From assembly GCF_004339805.1 (NCBI RefSeq), contig NZ_SLUI01000012.1, positions 90,009 to 154,008 on the forward strand: DNA of 64,000 nt, given 5' to 3'. The translations under genes were made by a program, and so were the position numbers. Under the pieces are notes generated by a model. It did no database searches. It was given only the letters and a program-made list of their open reading frames with translations, and was not told the origin of the DNA. This document shows, in pieces, positions 16,786-25,341 of the stretch. The first letter of the stretch is position 1. Each line of letters opens with the position of its first letter. The stretch is from Anaerospora hongkongensis. Lineage in GTDB: Bacteria; Bacillota; Negativicutes; Sporomusales; DSM-15969.

Positions 16786-18189
16786 ATGACACAGTATGGA
16801 CAAGTTACGCCTGCGATTGTGGCAGAGCTAAGCGCAATAGCGGGAGAAAAATATGTGATTATTGATAAGGACAAAATGGAGGATTACTCACATGATGCCG
16901 TAACAGGCGAAAAGTATGTGGGTTTTCCAGATGTGCTGGTGCTGCCAGGCAGTGCAGCAGAAATAGCCGCTATTGTAAAATTAGCCAATCGTGAACGGCT
17001 GCCTATCATCCCACGGGGAGCGGGTACTGGCTATGCCTGTGCGGCTGTTGCCTTTGGCGGCGGGATTATGGTTTCGACTGAGCGCTTGGACCGGATACTG
17101 GAAATAGATGAAGCCAATTTGTTGATGGTGCTGGAACCAGGCGTCAGAACAAGTGAAGTGCAGAAAGCAGCTCATGACAAAGGCTATCTGTATGCGGGGG
17201 AACCATCCAGCGGGGACAGCTCTTTTATTGGCGGAAATGTTGCCACGAATGCCGGTGGAATTAAGGCGGTAAAATACGGTACCACCCGTCAGCAGGTTCT
17301 GGGCATTGAGCTTGTAACCGCCGAGGGGGATATCGTTACACTCGGTGGCAAAGTAAGAAAAGATGCAACCGGTTACAGCCTGGCGCAGTTGGTGATTGGT
17401 TCTGAAGGTACGTTAGGCATTATTACCAAAATATATATTAAAATCATTCCCCGTCCACAAAAAGTAATGGACTTGTTAGCTGTATTCCCCAATGTAGAGG
17501 CATCGATTGCGATTGTAGCCAAAATCCTGCAAGCGGGAATTTTACCTGTCAGCGTAGAATTTATGGACAATAAAGGCATCCGGTGCTGCGAAAGTTATTT
17601 GAATGAGAAGCTGCCGCATAGTGATACCGGCAACTATATCATTGTCTCCATTGAAGGCGATAGTGAAGAAGCGCTTGAAGATCAATGTGTGGAAATTGAT
17701 GAATTATGCTCGGCTAATGGAGCCAGCTTTGTGTTAGTGGCTGATCCGGTAAAGATCTGGAAGGCAAGGAAGTCGTTTGGTGAAGCGAACCGGGCGCGGA
17801 GCCTGATTTTTTCAGCAGAGGATATTGTAGTGCCTGTGGCTGCAATTGCCGGCATGGTAAAGAAACTTACCGAATTGGGTGAACGCTATCAACTAACCAT
17901 TCACTGCGTAGCCCATGCGGCTGACGGCAATGTTCATGCCGATATATTAAAAGAGGACGTACCAATGGAAGAGTGGGAGCAGAAGCTGCCCTTGCTGCAG
18001 GCAGAAATATACGAGTTTGTCTACTCCATTGGCGGCAAGCTGTCAGGAGAGCATGGCATAGGCTACAAACGGCTGGAATTAATGGAGAAATTCACTAATC
18101 CGGTAGAACTCAAAATGATGAGAGCTGTAAAGAAGGCCCTCGACCCGAATAACATTATGAATCCGGGCAAAATCTTCCGAGTCAATTAA
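16786..18189 (+). CDS. GlcD-type FAD-linked D-2-hydroxyacid (D-lactate/glycolate) dehydrogenase
   Basis: The ATG at 16786 gives 467 residues, the same length as the paralogue at 18876-20279, and has AGGAG upstream; earlier in-frame starts overlap the previous gene. The FAD-binding PCMH domain shows PRGAGTGYACAAV and GGNVATNAGGIKAVKYGTTR, and the C-terminal cap has AHAADGNVHAD and the typical GEHGIGYKR near the end. It oxidises a D-2-hydroxy acid, in anaerobes usually with an electron-transferring flavoprotein; no etf genes are nearby. It follows the LarA-like gene by 43 bases and is likely cotranscribed. Confidence 0.88.
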   Translation: MTQYGQVTPAIVAELSAIAGEKYVIIDKDKMEDYSHDAVTGEKYVGFPDVLVLPGSAAEIAAIVKLANRERLPIIPRGAGTGYACAAVAFGGGIMVSTERLDRILEIDEANLLMVLEPGVRTSEVQKAAHDKGYLYAGEPSSGDSSFIGGNVATNAGGIKAVKYGTTRQQVLGIELVTAEGDIVTLGGKVRKDATGYSLAQLVIGSEGTLGIITKIYIKIIPRPQKVMDLLAVFPNVEASIAIVAKILQAGILPVSVEFMDNKGIRCCESYLNEKLPHSDTGNYIIVSIEGDSEEALEDQCVEIDELCSANGASFVLVADPVKIWKARKSFGEANRARSLIFSAEDIVVPVAAIAGMVKKLTELGERYQLTIHCVAHAADGNVHADILKEDVPMEEWEQKLPLLQAEIYEFVYSIGGKLSGEHGIGYKRLELMEKFTNPVELKMMRAVKKALDPNNIMNPGKIFRVN

Positions 18190-18261
18190 ATAGTGGATTT
18201 CTTAGTATGGAAGTCTTTATGGGGCTTATCTTTTTGAAATTCATTCACACTATAAAAAACG

Positions 18262-18296
18262 CTATCACCTCAAACCGTAATGGCTTGGGGTGATAG
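18262..18296 (+). other. Hairpin upstream of the ECF-S-like gene
   Basis: CTATCACCTCAA pairs with TTGGGGTGATAG (one G-U) around an 11-base loop. Only weak T-richness (CTGTTTT) follows. It could be a weak terminator of the preceding operon or a leader element of the following gene. Confidence 0.45.
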
Positions 18297-18319
18297 ACTG
18301 TTTTCCAAGGAGGGACATC

Positions 18320-18835
18320 GTGCGGAATCATCAACGCCTGACTAGGGCGGCATTGCTGCTGGCAATCATGCTGATCTTTCAGTCTATCAGACTGTTTGTG
18401 CCGGTGCCACCGTTTATCTCCATGTTTGTGATTGGCAGTGCTGTCAATGCCTGTCTGCTGCTGGCTGTGGAGCGAGCGAGCTGGCGCCTGGCACTCGTAC
18501 TGGCGGTGATTGCGCCAGGAATTGCTTATCTGCAGCAAGTCCTGCCTTTGCCAATTTTTATTCTGCCCGTTGCTGCTGCTAATAGTGCCTATGTTCTAGG
18601 CTACTATATGGGAAATCGCTTTTTAGGCTATTGGCCTGCCGTGGGAATTGCCGCATTAGCCAAGGCTGCTGCAATGTTTGTTATGGTTGCCTGGGTAGTT
18701 CAATGGGTTGATTTACCGGCAAAAGTAACAGCAGCTTTATCTGCAATGTTCGGGTGGCCGCAGCTCATTACCGGGCTAGGCGGTGGAATTATTGGCTATG
18801 TCATACTCAAGCGGTTAGCTGGAGGGAAGAAATAA
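18320..18835 (+). CDS. Small integral membrane protein, ECF-transporter S-component-like
   Basis: The GTG at 18320 has AAGGAGGG six bases upstream. The 171-residue product is almost entirely hydrophobic, with five or six membrane segments, a basic loop near the start (RNHQRLTRAALLLAI), and the small-residue-rich helices typical of ECF S components, which bind vitamins or metals and share an energising module coded elsewhere. No ECF ATPase or T component is in the window. The substrate is unknown, and a different small membrane family cannot be excluded. Confidence 0.6.
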   Translation: MRNHQRLTRAALLLAIMLIFQSIRLFVPVPPFISMFVIGSAVNACLLLAVERASWRLALVLAVIAPGIAYLQQVLPLPIFILPVAAANSAYVLGYYMGNRFLGYWPAVGIAALAKAAAMFVMVAWVVQWVDLPAKVTAALSAMFGWPQLITGLGGGIIGYVILKRLAGGKK

Positions 18836-18837
18836 GG

Positions 18838-18876
18838 AAAAAGGCCTGTTTGGTTTAACCAAACAGGCCTTTTCTT
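18838..18876. terminator. Bidirectional terminator between convergent genes
   Basis: AAAGGCCTGTTTGG and CCAAACAGGCCTTT form a perfect stem with A-rich and T-rich flanks; it ends at the stop codon of the second GlcD gene. Confidence 0.85.
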
Positions 18877-20279
18877 TATTCTACATTAAAAACTTTGCCG
18901 GGATTCATGATCAGGTTAGGATCAAGCGCTTTTTTAATAGCACGCATCATCTTGAGCTCAATGGGGCTGGAGAATTGCTCCAATAAATTAACCCGCTTAT
19001 AGCCTATGCCGTGTTCACCGGAGAGCTTGCCGCCCATTTCATAAACCATGGTATAAAGCTCTTGCTGCAGAGCCGGTAATAATTCATTCCATTTTTCATC
19101 ACTGAGCTGTTCTTTTAGCAGATTGGCATGGATATTGCCATCGGCAGCATGACCGGCGCAATGAATGGCAACACCGTACTTTTGTCCCAATGCATTTATT
19201 CTTTCAATAGCGCTAGGGATTTTGTCCATCGGTACAACCAAGTCTTCCATTGAAAAAATCAAGCTAAGTGCACGGTCTGCTTCGGCAAATACTTTCCTGG
19301 CTTTCCATATTTTAGCCGGATCTGCTACCAATACACTTAAGGCGCCGTTTTCGGTACACATTTCATCAATAATGACAGCCTGGTCATCCAGGAGATCTTC
19401 ATTGTCGCCTTCTACCTGAATAATAATATAAAAGCCGTTGTCGCTGTGCGGCAATTTTTCATTTAAGAATTTTTCACAGGATTTAATAGCTGCATTATCC
19501 ATGAACTCGACAGAGGTAGGAGTAATGCCGGCAGCCATCAGCTTGGAGACGATGCCAATTGCAGAGGGCAGATCCGGGAAAATGGCCAGTAAATCAATAA
19601 CGCCTTTTGGCAGTGGGACCAGTTTTAGAATGGCTTTGGTAACAACGCCCAACGTTCCTTCAGAGCCGACGACCAGCTGGGTGAGATTATAGCCGGAGGC
19701 GTCTTTTTTTGTTTTACCACCTAATTCTACGATATCTCCTTCGGCAGTAACGAGTTCAACTCCGTTTACCTGCTGACGGGTAGTACCATATTTAATTGCT
19801 TTGTTACCGCCCGCATTTGTGGCAACATTGCCGCCAATAAAGGAGCTGTCACCGCTGCATGGATCACCTGCATAGAGGAAGCCCTTTTCCCGAGCAGCCT
19901 GCTGAACGTTTTCCGTAGTAGCACCGGGCTCTACGGTCATGAACATGTTTTCTGTGTCGATTTCCAGAATTTTATCCATTCTTTCCAGCGACAGTACAAT
20001 ACCGCCTTTGAAAGGCACAGCGCCGCTTGCGAGGCCCGTACCGGCTCCGCGGGGGACAATAGGAATGTGTTCACGGTTTGCCAGTTTGATAACTTGGGCA
20101 ATTTCCTGTGCTGAAGAAGGAAGTAACACAACTTCGGGCATTTTTACATACTTAGGATCAGTCACTTCATCGTGAGAATACTTTTCCATCTTGTCAGCAT
20201 CAGTGAGCACATACTTTTCTCCAATGATGGTCTGCAATTCTTTAATAATCGCGTCTGTTACCGGGTTGTACTTTGCCAA
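18876..20279 (-). CDS. GlcD-type FAD-linked D-lactate/glycolate dehydrogenase, second copy
   Basis: This 467-residue paralogue of the enzyme at 16786-18189 keeps the FAD motifs PRGAGTGLASGAV and GGNVATNAGGNKAIKYGTTR and the C-terminal HAADGNIHAN and GEHGIGYKR. It is a single-gene unit with its own promoter (20336-20364) and an operator of the PdhR/LldR type (20310-20320), which points to induction by a hydroxy acid such as lactate. The two copies differ in the loop after the PP-loop (GLASGAVPF against GYACAAVAF), perhaps a difference in substrate. Confidence 0.9.
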   Translation of the reverse strand: MAKYNPVTDAIIKELQTIIGEKYVLTDADKMEKYSHDEVTDPKYVKMPEVVLLPSSAQEIAQVIKLANREHIPIVPRGAGTGLASGAVPFKGGIVLSLERMDKILEIDTENMFMTVEPGATTENVQQAAREKGFLYAGDPCSGDSSFIGGNVATNAGGNKAIKYGTTRQQVNGVELVTAEGDIVELGGKTKKDASGYNLTQLVVGSEGTLGVVTKAILKLVPLPKGVIDLLAIFPDLPSAIGIVSKLMAAGITPTSVEFMDNAAIKSCEKFLNEKLPHSDNGFYIIIQVEGDNEDLLDDQAVIIDEMCTENGALSVLVADPAKIWKARKVFAEADRALSLIFSMEDLVVPMDKIPSAIERINALGQKYGVAIHCAGHAADGNIHANLLKEQLSDEKWNELLPALQQELYTMVYEMGGKLSGEHGIGYKRVNLLEQFSSPIELKMMRAIKKALDPNLIMNPGKVFNVE

Positions 20280-20309
20280 GCTAATACCCTCCCTATGTAA
20301 GTGGTATGG

Positions 20310-20320
20310 TGGTCTTACCA
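20310..20320. promoter_or_regulatory. FadR/GntR-type operator TGGTCTTACCA
   Basis: TGGT-CTT-ACCA is the palindrome bound by FadR-subfamily GntR regulators such as PdhR, LldR and GlcC. It lies about 10-20 bases after the expected transcription start of the second GlcD gene, a position suited to repression. No GntR/FadR gene of that kind is in the window. Confidence 0.55.
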
Positions 20321-20335
20321 GGTCTGTTCTCCTAA

Positions 20336-20364
20336 ATTATATACCTGCTGGGATTAGTTGTCTA
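20336..20364 (-). promoter_or_regulatory. Promoter of the second GlcD gene
   Basis: On the minus strand TAGACA (20364-20359) and TATAAT (20341-20336) are separated by 17 bases. Confidence 0.7.
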
Positions 20365-20483
20365 TGTAGTTCGATAATTCACGTTCATTTTTTCTTCTTA
20401 CAGGTAGCAGGCATTATTTTTCCAAAAATTTCATAATGTAAGTTAGATTCATGTAGCAAAATTTAGAGTGGTGGTGACAATTC

Positions 20484-21527
20484 ATGATATTTCCTGCAAT
20501 TGCTGCTGTTGGTACTGCCCTGCCGGTAAACCGGGTATGCCAAAGTGACATACGCAATTTTGCGGCGGCCTTGTTTCGCGAAGGACTGCCTCACCTGGAA
20601 AGACTGATGCCCGTCTTTGAGAATGCTTCAATTGAAGCGAGATATCTTGCTCAGCCGCTGGAATGGTACCGAACGCAGCACAGTTTTGCTGAGGCCAATG
20701 CACTATATGAAACTATTGCTTTTGAATTATCCGAAGCTGCTGCTAATGCTGCGCTGGATAGAGCCGGTATTGACCGGGGAAAAATAGGCGCTGTGTTGTT
20801 TGTTTCTTCCACAGGGATTGCTACACCAACTATAGATAGCAAGTTAATTCAAAAATTGGGTCTATCAGTCCATGCGAAGCGTCTACCTCTGTGGGGACTG
20901 GGGTGCGCAGGCGGTGTAACAGGTCTGGCCCGGGCTGCCGAGCTTGCTGCTGCAACACAGGAGCCTGTGCTGCTTGTTGCTGTTGAGCTTTGCAGTCTTA
21001 CTTTCCAGCGCAATGACTTTTCAAAATCAAACCTCGTTGGTTCCAGCATCTTTGGTGATGGCGCTGCGGCAGTTGTTTTGGTGCCTGAACAAAAAGGACC
21101 GGTGGTATTTGGCAGCTATAGTACTCTTTTTCCGGAAACGGAAGACATTATGGGCTGGGATATGTCGGAGACAGGCTTAAAGGTGCGGTTTTCCCGGGAT
21201 ATTCCGGCAATAGTCCGTGAATATTTACCCGGCCTGCTCAAACAGGCTTGCGCGCAATGGGGCATTGAAACAGGCAGCATACGGCATTTTGTTGCTCATC
21301 CGGGGGGAACAAAAGTCTTGGCAGCCTATAGCGACAGCCTGGGACTTAATTCCGAACAATTAGCGGAAGCCTACCAAGTCCTGCGACAATATGGCAATAT
21401 GTCCAGTGCTTCCGTATTGTTTGTATTGGAAAGATTTCTGGCAAAAAATCCACCGACTGGTGATTATGGCGTAATGCTGGCATTAGGGCCAGGCTTTAGT
21501 GCTGAGCAGGTGTTATTCAAATGGTAG
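20484..21527 (+). CDS. bpsA: Type III polyketide synthase (alkylpyrone synthase-like)
   Basis: This 347-residue thiolase-fold enzyme has the catalytic triad of chalcone-synthase-like enzymes: Cys141 (GLGCAGGVTG), His272 (VAHPGGTKVL) and Asn305 (YGNMSSAS). It condenses a fatty acyl-CoA starter with malonyl-CoA units. The downstream gene overlaps by 7 bases and codes an isoprenylcysteine-methyltransferase-family protein, the same pairing as bpsA-bpsB of Bacillus subtilis, which makes alkylpyrones and their methyl ethers. The product here is therefore probably a membrane-associated long-chain pyrone or resorcinol. Confidence 0.88.
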   Translation: MIFPAIAAVGTALPVNRVCQSDIRNFAAALFREGLPHLERLMPVFENASIEARYLAQPLEWYRTQHSFAEANALYETIAFELSEAAANAALDRAGIDRGKIGAVLFVSSTGIATPTIDSKLIQKLGLSVHAKRLPLWGLGCAGGVTGLARAAELAAATQEPVLLVAVELCSLTFQRNDFSKSNLVGSSIFGDGAAAVVLVPEQKGPVVFGSYSTLFPETEDIMGWDMSETGLKVRFSRDIPAIVREYLPGLLKQACAQWGIETGSIRHFVAHPGGTKVLAAYSDSLGLNSEQLAEAYQVLRQYGNMSSASVLFVLERFLAKNPPTGDYGVMLALGPGFSAEQVLFKW

Positions 21528-22036
21528 AAGGGTTGGTTTATAGTATTGCGCTGTTTCTAATTGTTCAGCGTTTGGCTGAGCTGGCGCTGGCCCGGCGTAA
21601 CCGGCAATGGGTGGTGGCTTTAGGAGCCAAAGAGTATGGCACCAGGCATTATCCGTTATTTTTTCTGCTTCATGGCACCTGGCTGGCAGGCTGGATGACG
21701 GAAGCGCTTGCCGGGATACCCCAGCTTAGCAGCTGGTGGCCTCTCTGGCTATTGGTTTTTGGTGCGGCTCAATTTTTGCGGTATTGGTGCATCTACAGTT
21801 TAGGGCACTATTGGAATACACGCATCCTGGTAATACCCGGTGCGACTGCTGTTCGCCGCGGCCCTTACCGGTATCTTCCTCACCCCAATTATTTGGCAGT
21901 TGCTTTAGAGCTGGCCGCAGTACCGATGATCTTTGGCTGCTGGGTAACGGCAGCAGCGGCTACTGTTGCTAATGGCATATTGCTGCTAGCCATACGCATC
22001 CCGGCGGAAGAAGAGGCTTTAAAACTACTGCGGTGA
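21521..22036 (+). CDS. bpsB: Isoprenylcysteine carboxyl methyltransferase-family protein (BpsB-like)
   Basis: This 171-residue membrane protein has about four membrane segments and the family signature near the C-terminus: RRGPYRYLPHPNYLAVALEL, followed by the RIPAEEEALK end in which two acidic residues contact the cofactor. It would O-methylate the polyketide made by the upstream synthase using S-adenosylmethionine. Overlapping start and stop codons indicate coupling. The pairing matches the Bacillus bps operon. Confidence 0.85.
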   Translation: MVEGLVYSIALFLIVQRLAELALARRNRQWVVALGAKEYGTRHYPLFFLLHGTWLAGWMTEALAGIPQLSSWWPLWLLVFGAAQFLRYWCIYSLGHYWNTRILVIPGATAVRRGPYRYLPHPNYLAVALELAAVPMIFGCWVTAAAATVANGILLLAIRIPAEEEALKLLR

Positions 22037-22054
22037 CGCAGTTAACATATGCTT

Positions 22055-22090
22055 ACAAAGCTCCTCGGTGTACGAGGAGCTTTGTATTTA
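22055..22090 (+). terminator. Terminator of the bpsAB operon
   Basis: CAAAGCTCCTCG pairs perfectly with CGAGGAGCTTTG, followed by TATTTAT. Confidence 0.8.
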
Positions 22091-22187
22091 TACAGAAAAA
22101 GCGGGGAAATACACAAATTACTGCATAAAAATTAAGACCTATGACCTAGAATAACCGGACTTTTGTCAAAATGAAATTTGGCAGGTA

Positions 22188-22195
22188 TTGTCGAA
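22188..22195 (+). promoter_or_regulatory. Spo0A-box-like site upstream of a small gene
   Basis: TTGTCGAA matches the Spo0A box exactly. It lies 85 bases upstream of the small gene at 22280. A single short match is weak evidence on its own. Confidence 0.3.
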
Positions 22196-22279
22196 TAATA
22201 TCTTATAGTAAGAGTTCGCAAGCAATTATATTTTTTTTCTTATGAACCGGACACGATGAGTAAATCAAGGAGGGAGCAT

Positions 22280-22540
22280 ATGGGTATCCGTTTAGCATGT
22301 GCAACAAGCGCCCGCTCAATACCAAAAGTGGAGGCGCTACCGATGCAGGAACCAAGTGCTTGTGTTGTTCGCAAGGCAACACCGGTCGAGTGCGTTCAAT
22401 ATGGAATTGATGTTGATAAGGCCCGTTTTATGAGTCCTAATGAATTAACAAATGGTGATTTAGTCTATCTGCTGGATAACGGTATTCCGAGTGAAACAAT
22501 TTTTAAGGTTTATGGAATTTCGATCAAAAGCTGTAGCTGA
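22280..22540 (+). CDS. Small hypothetical protein
   Basis: The ATG at 22280 is preceded by AAGGAGGGAGC, a very strong ribosome site; an upstream in-frame ATG lacks one. The 86-residue product is soluble, with four cysteines spread along it and the C-terminal segment LTNGDLVYLLDNGIPSETIFKVYGI, which looks like two packed helices with a turn. No family is recognised. It is monocistronic, with its own terminator. A Spo0A-box-like site upstream could link it to stationary phase or sporulation. Confidence 0.65.
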   Translation: MGIRLACATSARSIPKVEALPMQEPSACVVRKATPVECVQYGIDVDKARFMSPNELTNGDLVYLLDNGIPSETIFKVYGISIKSCS

Positions 22541-22548
22541 ACAGGAAT

Positions 22549-22592
22549 AAAAACGGCAAGGTCCAAATGGAATTGGACCTTGCCGTTTTTTA
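22549..22592. terminator. Bidirectional terminator
   Basis: AAAACGGCAAGGTCCAA pairs with TTGGACCTTGCCGTTTT and is followed by TT. It serves the small genes on either side. Confidence 0.85.
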
Positions 22593-22603
22593 CAACGAGG
22601 GAA

Positions 22604-22789
22604 CTATTTAACACCAATGATCTTGTCAGCAAAAATGAGGATAAGGCTGGATAAGGGATAGAACGCAATTAATGAGAGCGGATAAGGATCGAAGGACTGC
22701 AGCGCAGTTAAAGCAAAGGCAATGGAGCCTAGCGCTAAAAGTCCATAAGGAAACAAAATGTTGCCAAAGTAACCAACTACTCGATTCAT
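22604..22789 (-). CDS. Small two-helix membrane protein, function unknown
   Basis: This 61-residue protein has two predicted membrane segments (about residues 8-28 and 37-56) separated by a short FDPYPLS turn. A strong ribosome site (AGGAGG) lies six bases before the ATG, which supports a real gene. It is monocistronic. No family is recognised. Confidence 0.6.
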   Translation of the reverse strand: MNRVVGYFGNILFPYGLLALGSIAFALTALQSFDPYPLSLIAFYPLSSLILIFADKIIGVK

Positions 22790-23074
22790 AGCAGTCCCTC
22801 CTAAAAATTATTATGAAGCAATTTTACCATTTTAATCCAACAATGTCTAGAGTGATTTGTTAAATTTACGTTAAAACAACATTAATTTTTAAGAAAAAGT
22901 ATAAAAAGTTACATATTAAATGCCTTAAAAACAATACAAATGTACTTAAAAATAAATACAATAAGGTAAGAGGGTGAAAGTGAAATGCTATTATAAAGTC
23001 TTTAAGCAACAGTATGCTTTAAAATGACATATTGGAAAAACGAAGTGGTGGGGACAAATATTATTACCGTAATA
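22790..23074. other. A+T-rich intergenic stretch without a gene
   Basis: This stretch upstream of the btuB promoter is A+T-rich, with many runs of A and T. I see no open frame with a ribosome site and no convincing repeat; it presumably holds the promoter of the minus-strand small gene. Confidence 0.5.
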
Positions 23075-23103
23075 TTGACAAATACTTAAGTACAATACAT
23101 AAT
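23075..23103 (+). promoter_or_regulatory. Promoter of the btuB transcript
   Basis: TTGACA (23075-23080) and CATAAT (23098-23103) are 17 bases apart, placing the start just before the riboswitch. Confidence 0.7.
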
Positions 23104-23125
23104 TTACATATAATTGAAAAAGTTG

Positions 23126-23280
23126 GTATAGGTGCCGTAGGGCTTAATAGGGAAGTCCGGTGTAAAACCGGCGCGGTCCCGCCACTGTAATGGGGAGTAG
23201 ACCCAATTGATGCCACTGAGAGTTTATCTTGGGAAGGCTTGGGCGAATGATGATCCGGAGCCAGGAGAACTGCCTATATG
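23126..23280 (+). promoter_or_regulatory. Cobalamin riboswitch
   Basis: The conserved elements occur in the right order: AGGTGCC; AGGGAAGTCCGGTG with AAAACCGGCGCGG; TCCCGCCACTGTAA; GCCACTGAGAG (B12 box); TTGGGAAGGC; and GGAGCCAGGAGAACTGCC. The ends TATAGG and CCTATA form P1. It is followed by a GATAGGC/GCCTATC hairpin and an intrinsic terminator, so bound coenzyme B12 should cause early termination before btuB. Confidence 0.95.
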
Positions 23281-23349
23281 TCAATCACCGTTTGACCCGC
23301 GAGCGATGGGGAGGGGATTACATGATAGGCGCTGTTTTATGCCTATCTT

Positions 23350-23388
23350 ACTCTTCTGGAATGCGTTCAGAAGAGTTTTTTATTTTTG
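23350..23388 (+). terminator. Riboswitch-controlled terminator before btuB
   Basis: ACTCTTCTG pairs with CAGAAGAGT, followed by TTTTTATTTTT. It lies 18 bases before the btuB start and is the expression platform of the cobalamin riboswitch. Confidence 0.85.
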
Positions 23389-23406
23389 AAAGGCAGGTAG
23401 AGGTAA

Positions 23407-25287
23407 GTGAAACAAAAAGACAGAGGAATAAACCGGAAAGCATGGCTGTGTGCTATGGTCGTAACAAGTGCGGTATTGTTACAGGCTCCGGGAGCCGCTT
23501 TCGCTGAAGAGCAGCAAGAGTTTGCACTGGATCAGGTGGTGGTAACGGCGACGAAAATACCTGTAAAACAATTTGAGGCAAATGCTAACATTTCAGTAAT
23601 TAATAAGGAGAAAATTGAGCAACAGCATTATGCTAATTTAGAACAGGCATTGCGTGATGTTCCAGGGATTACTTTGACTAACTATGGTAGAGCTGGCTTT
23701 GATAGTAGTAATGGATTAAAAATTAATGGATCACCCAATATAGTGGTATTAGTAGACGGCGTCAGGGCTAATCATGCTGGTCTAAGTTTTCCTGCAACTA
23801 CTTATATGGATATGGAAAATATTGAGCGCATTGAGATATTAAAAGGATCTGCCTCTGCAATTTATGGCTCAGATGCAAAAGGTGGGGTCATTAATATCAT
23901 TACTCGTAATCCACAAGAAGATAAAAGTGTTTTAAAGATAAGCGGAGGGAACTTTAGTGGAGAATCGTACTCGTTTTTAAATGAAGGTGTTAAGAATGAT
24001 TGGACTTATCGTGTGGTAGCGAAGAAGAGTCTATTGGGAGATGCAGAGGATGGAAGAGGCATTACCATTCCTCAGTCGCTGAATTCAGATACATTAGGAT
24101 TTAAAGTCAGCAAAAAAATTAACAATGAATCGGATATCAAATTATCCTATAATTCTTACAAGTCTAAGTGGATGTATTTTGATGGGGCCTCTGGCGGTGG
24201 AAATACTAGAGGAACAGCGGACGATTATGATTGGAATGTAGTTTATAATTATCAGATTAATGATAGAACTACTAATGTTTTTTCTTTTAAAAATAGTCAT
24301 TATAAATTCTTGAGTGATGGGGGTTCAGGACAGTATGCTTCCCCATGGGAGAACATAGTCAATACTTTGAACTTTTCAGATCAAATTACAAGGAAAGTTG
24401 ATACAAGACATACCATGGTTGCGGGTGTTGACTATACGAGGGACAACGTGGTTTCTACAAATGGCCTAACACTAAACAATAAAGCGCTATATGTGCAAGA
24501 TGAATGGAATTTCGATCAACAGTGGAAATTAACAACTGGCTTGCGTTACGATGAACATTCTTTGGCAGGTAATAACACTACACCACGGCTTAATTTAGGG
24601 TATAAGATAAGTGACCGAACTAATTATTATTTATCTTATAGTGAGTTTTTTGTTGCGCCTACTCCATATCAATTATTTAATGCAAACCATGGAAACGTTA
24701 ACTTAAAAGCTGAAGATGGTAGCACAAAAGAGTTTGGTATCAATCATCGCTTTAATGATACGTTAGTAATGTCTGCGAACATCTTTCAAAGGAAAGCGGA
24801 TAATGTTATTCAATACAACTACAATTCAAATCAGTTCAATAATACGGATGAAGATGCAAAAGGATGGGACATTCAGTTAAATAAAAAAATTAGCGACTCA
24901 ATTAGTGCCTTCATGGGCTATACTTATACAAATATGAAAGAATCGCGTGGATCTAAAATCAACGCAGGTGGCTATATTCCAAAGCATGCAATTAATATAG
25001 GTGTAGATTATGTTGAGGGGAAATTTGATGTTGGAATTCAGGGTAGAGCAGCAATTGATCGTAAAGGTAAGGAAACTGTTGAATCCTTCTTTCCCTGTGA
25101 CTCTTATTGGATCTGGGATATTGGTGTAAATTATAAAGTTAATAGCGAAGCAAAAGCGTTTATTAAAGTAAATAATATTTTTGATAAATTTTATGCAGAA
25201 CACTCTGCAGCAAGTTCGTATACCCCAGGGAATTGGTATACAATGCCTGGCCGTAATGTTATTGTGGGGATGTCATACACATTCTAA
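23407..25287 (+). CDS. btuB: TonB-dependent outer-membrane corrinoid receptor (BtuB-like)
   Basis: This 626-residue protein has a signal peptide (cut near AFA-EE, residue 33), a TonB box (DQVVVTATK), a plug domain with IEILKGSASAIYGSDAKGGV and a 22-strand-type beta barrel ending in aromatic residues (GMSYTF). It imports a corrinoid across the outer membrane. The cobalamin riboswitch directly upstream defines the substrate class. Its presence shows that the cell has an outer membrane. TonB/ExbBD are not coded here. The start is GTG. The gene is single, and more A+T-rich than most of its neighbours. Confidence 0.92.
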   Translation: MKQKDRGINRKAWLCAMVVTSAVLLQAPGAAFAEEQQEFALDQVVVTATKIPVKQFEANANISVINKEKIEQQHYANLEQALRDVPGITLTNYGRAGFDSSNGLKINGSPNIVVLVDGVRANHAGLSFPATTYMDMENIERIEILKGSASAIYGSDAKGGVINIITRNPQEDKSVLKISGGNFSGESYSFLNEGVKNDWTYRVVAKKSLLGDAEDGRGITIPQSLNSDTLGFKVSKKINNESDIKLSYNSYKSKWMYFDGASGGGNTRGTADDYDWNVVYNYQINDRTTNVFSFKNSHYKFLSDGGSGQYASPWENIVNTLNFSDQITRKVDTRHTMVAGVDYTRDNVVSTNGLTLNNKALYVQDEWNFDQQWKLTTGLRYDEHSLAGNNTTPRLNLGYKISDRTNYYLSYSEFFVAPTPYQLFNANHGNVNLKAEDGSTKEFGINHRFNDTLVMSANIFQRKADNVIQYNYNSNQFNNTDEDAKGWDIQLNKKISDSISAFMGYTYTNMKESRGSKINAGGYIPKHAINIGVDYVEGKFDVGIQGRAAIDRKGKETVESFFPCDSYWIWDIGVNYKVNSEAKAFIKVNNIFDKFYAEHSAASSYTPGNWYTMPGRNVIVGMSYTF

Positions 25288-25299
25288 GCACCTGCATAG

Positions 25300-25337
25300 A
25301 GCTGCGAAGCACACGCTTTGCAGCTTCTTTTTTGTCG
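25300..25337 (+). terminator. Terminator of btuB
   Basis: AGCTGCGAAGC pairs with GCTTTGCAGCT (one mismatch), followed by TCTTTTTTGTCGTTTT. Confidence 0.75.
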
Positions 25338-25341
25338 TTTT

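Noticed and set aside
23207..23507. Two short open frames overlapping the btuB leader
   Set aside because: They lie on top of the cobalamin riboswitch and its terminator, or shadow the start of btuB, and lack ribosome sites.
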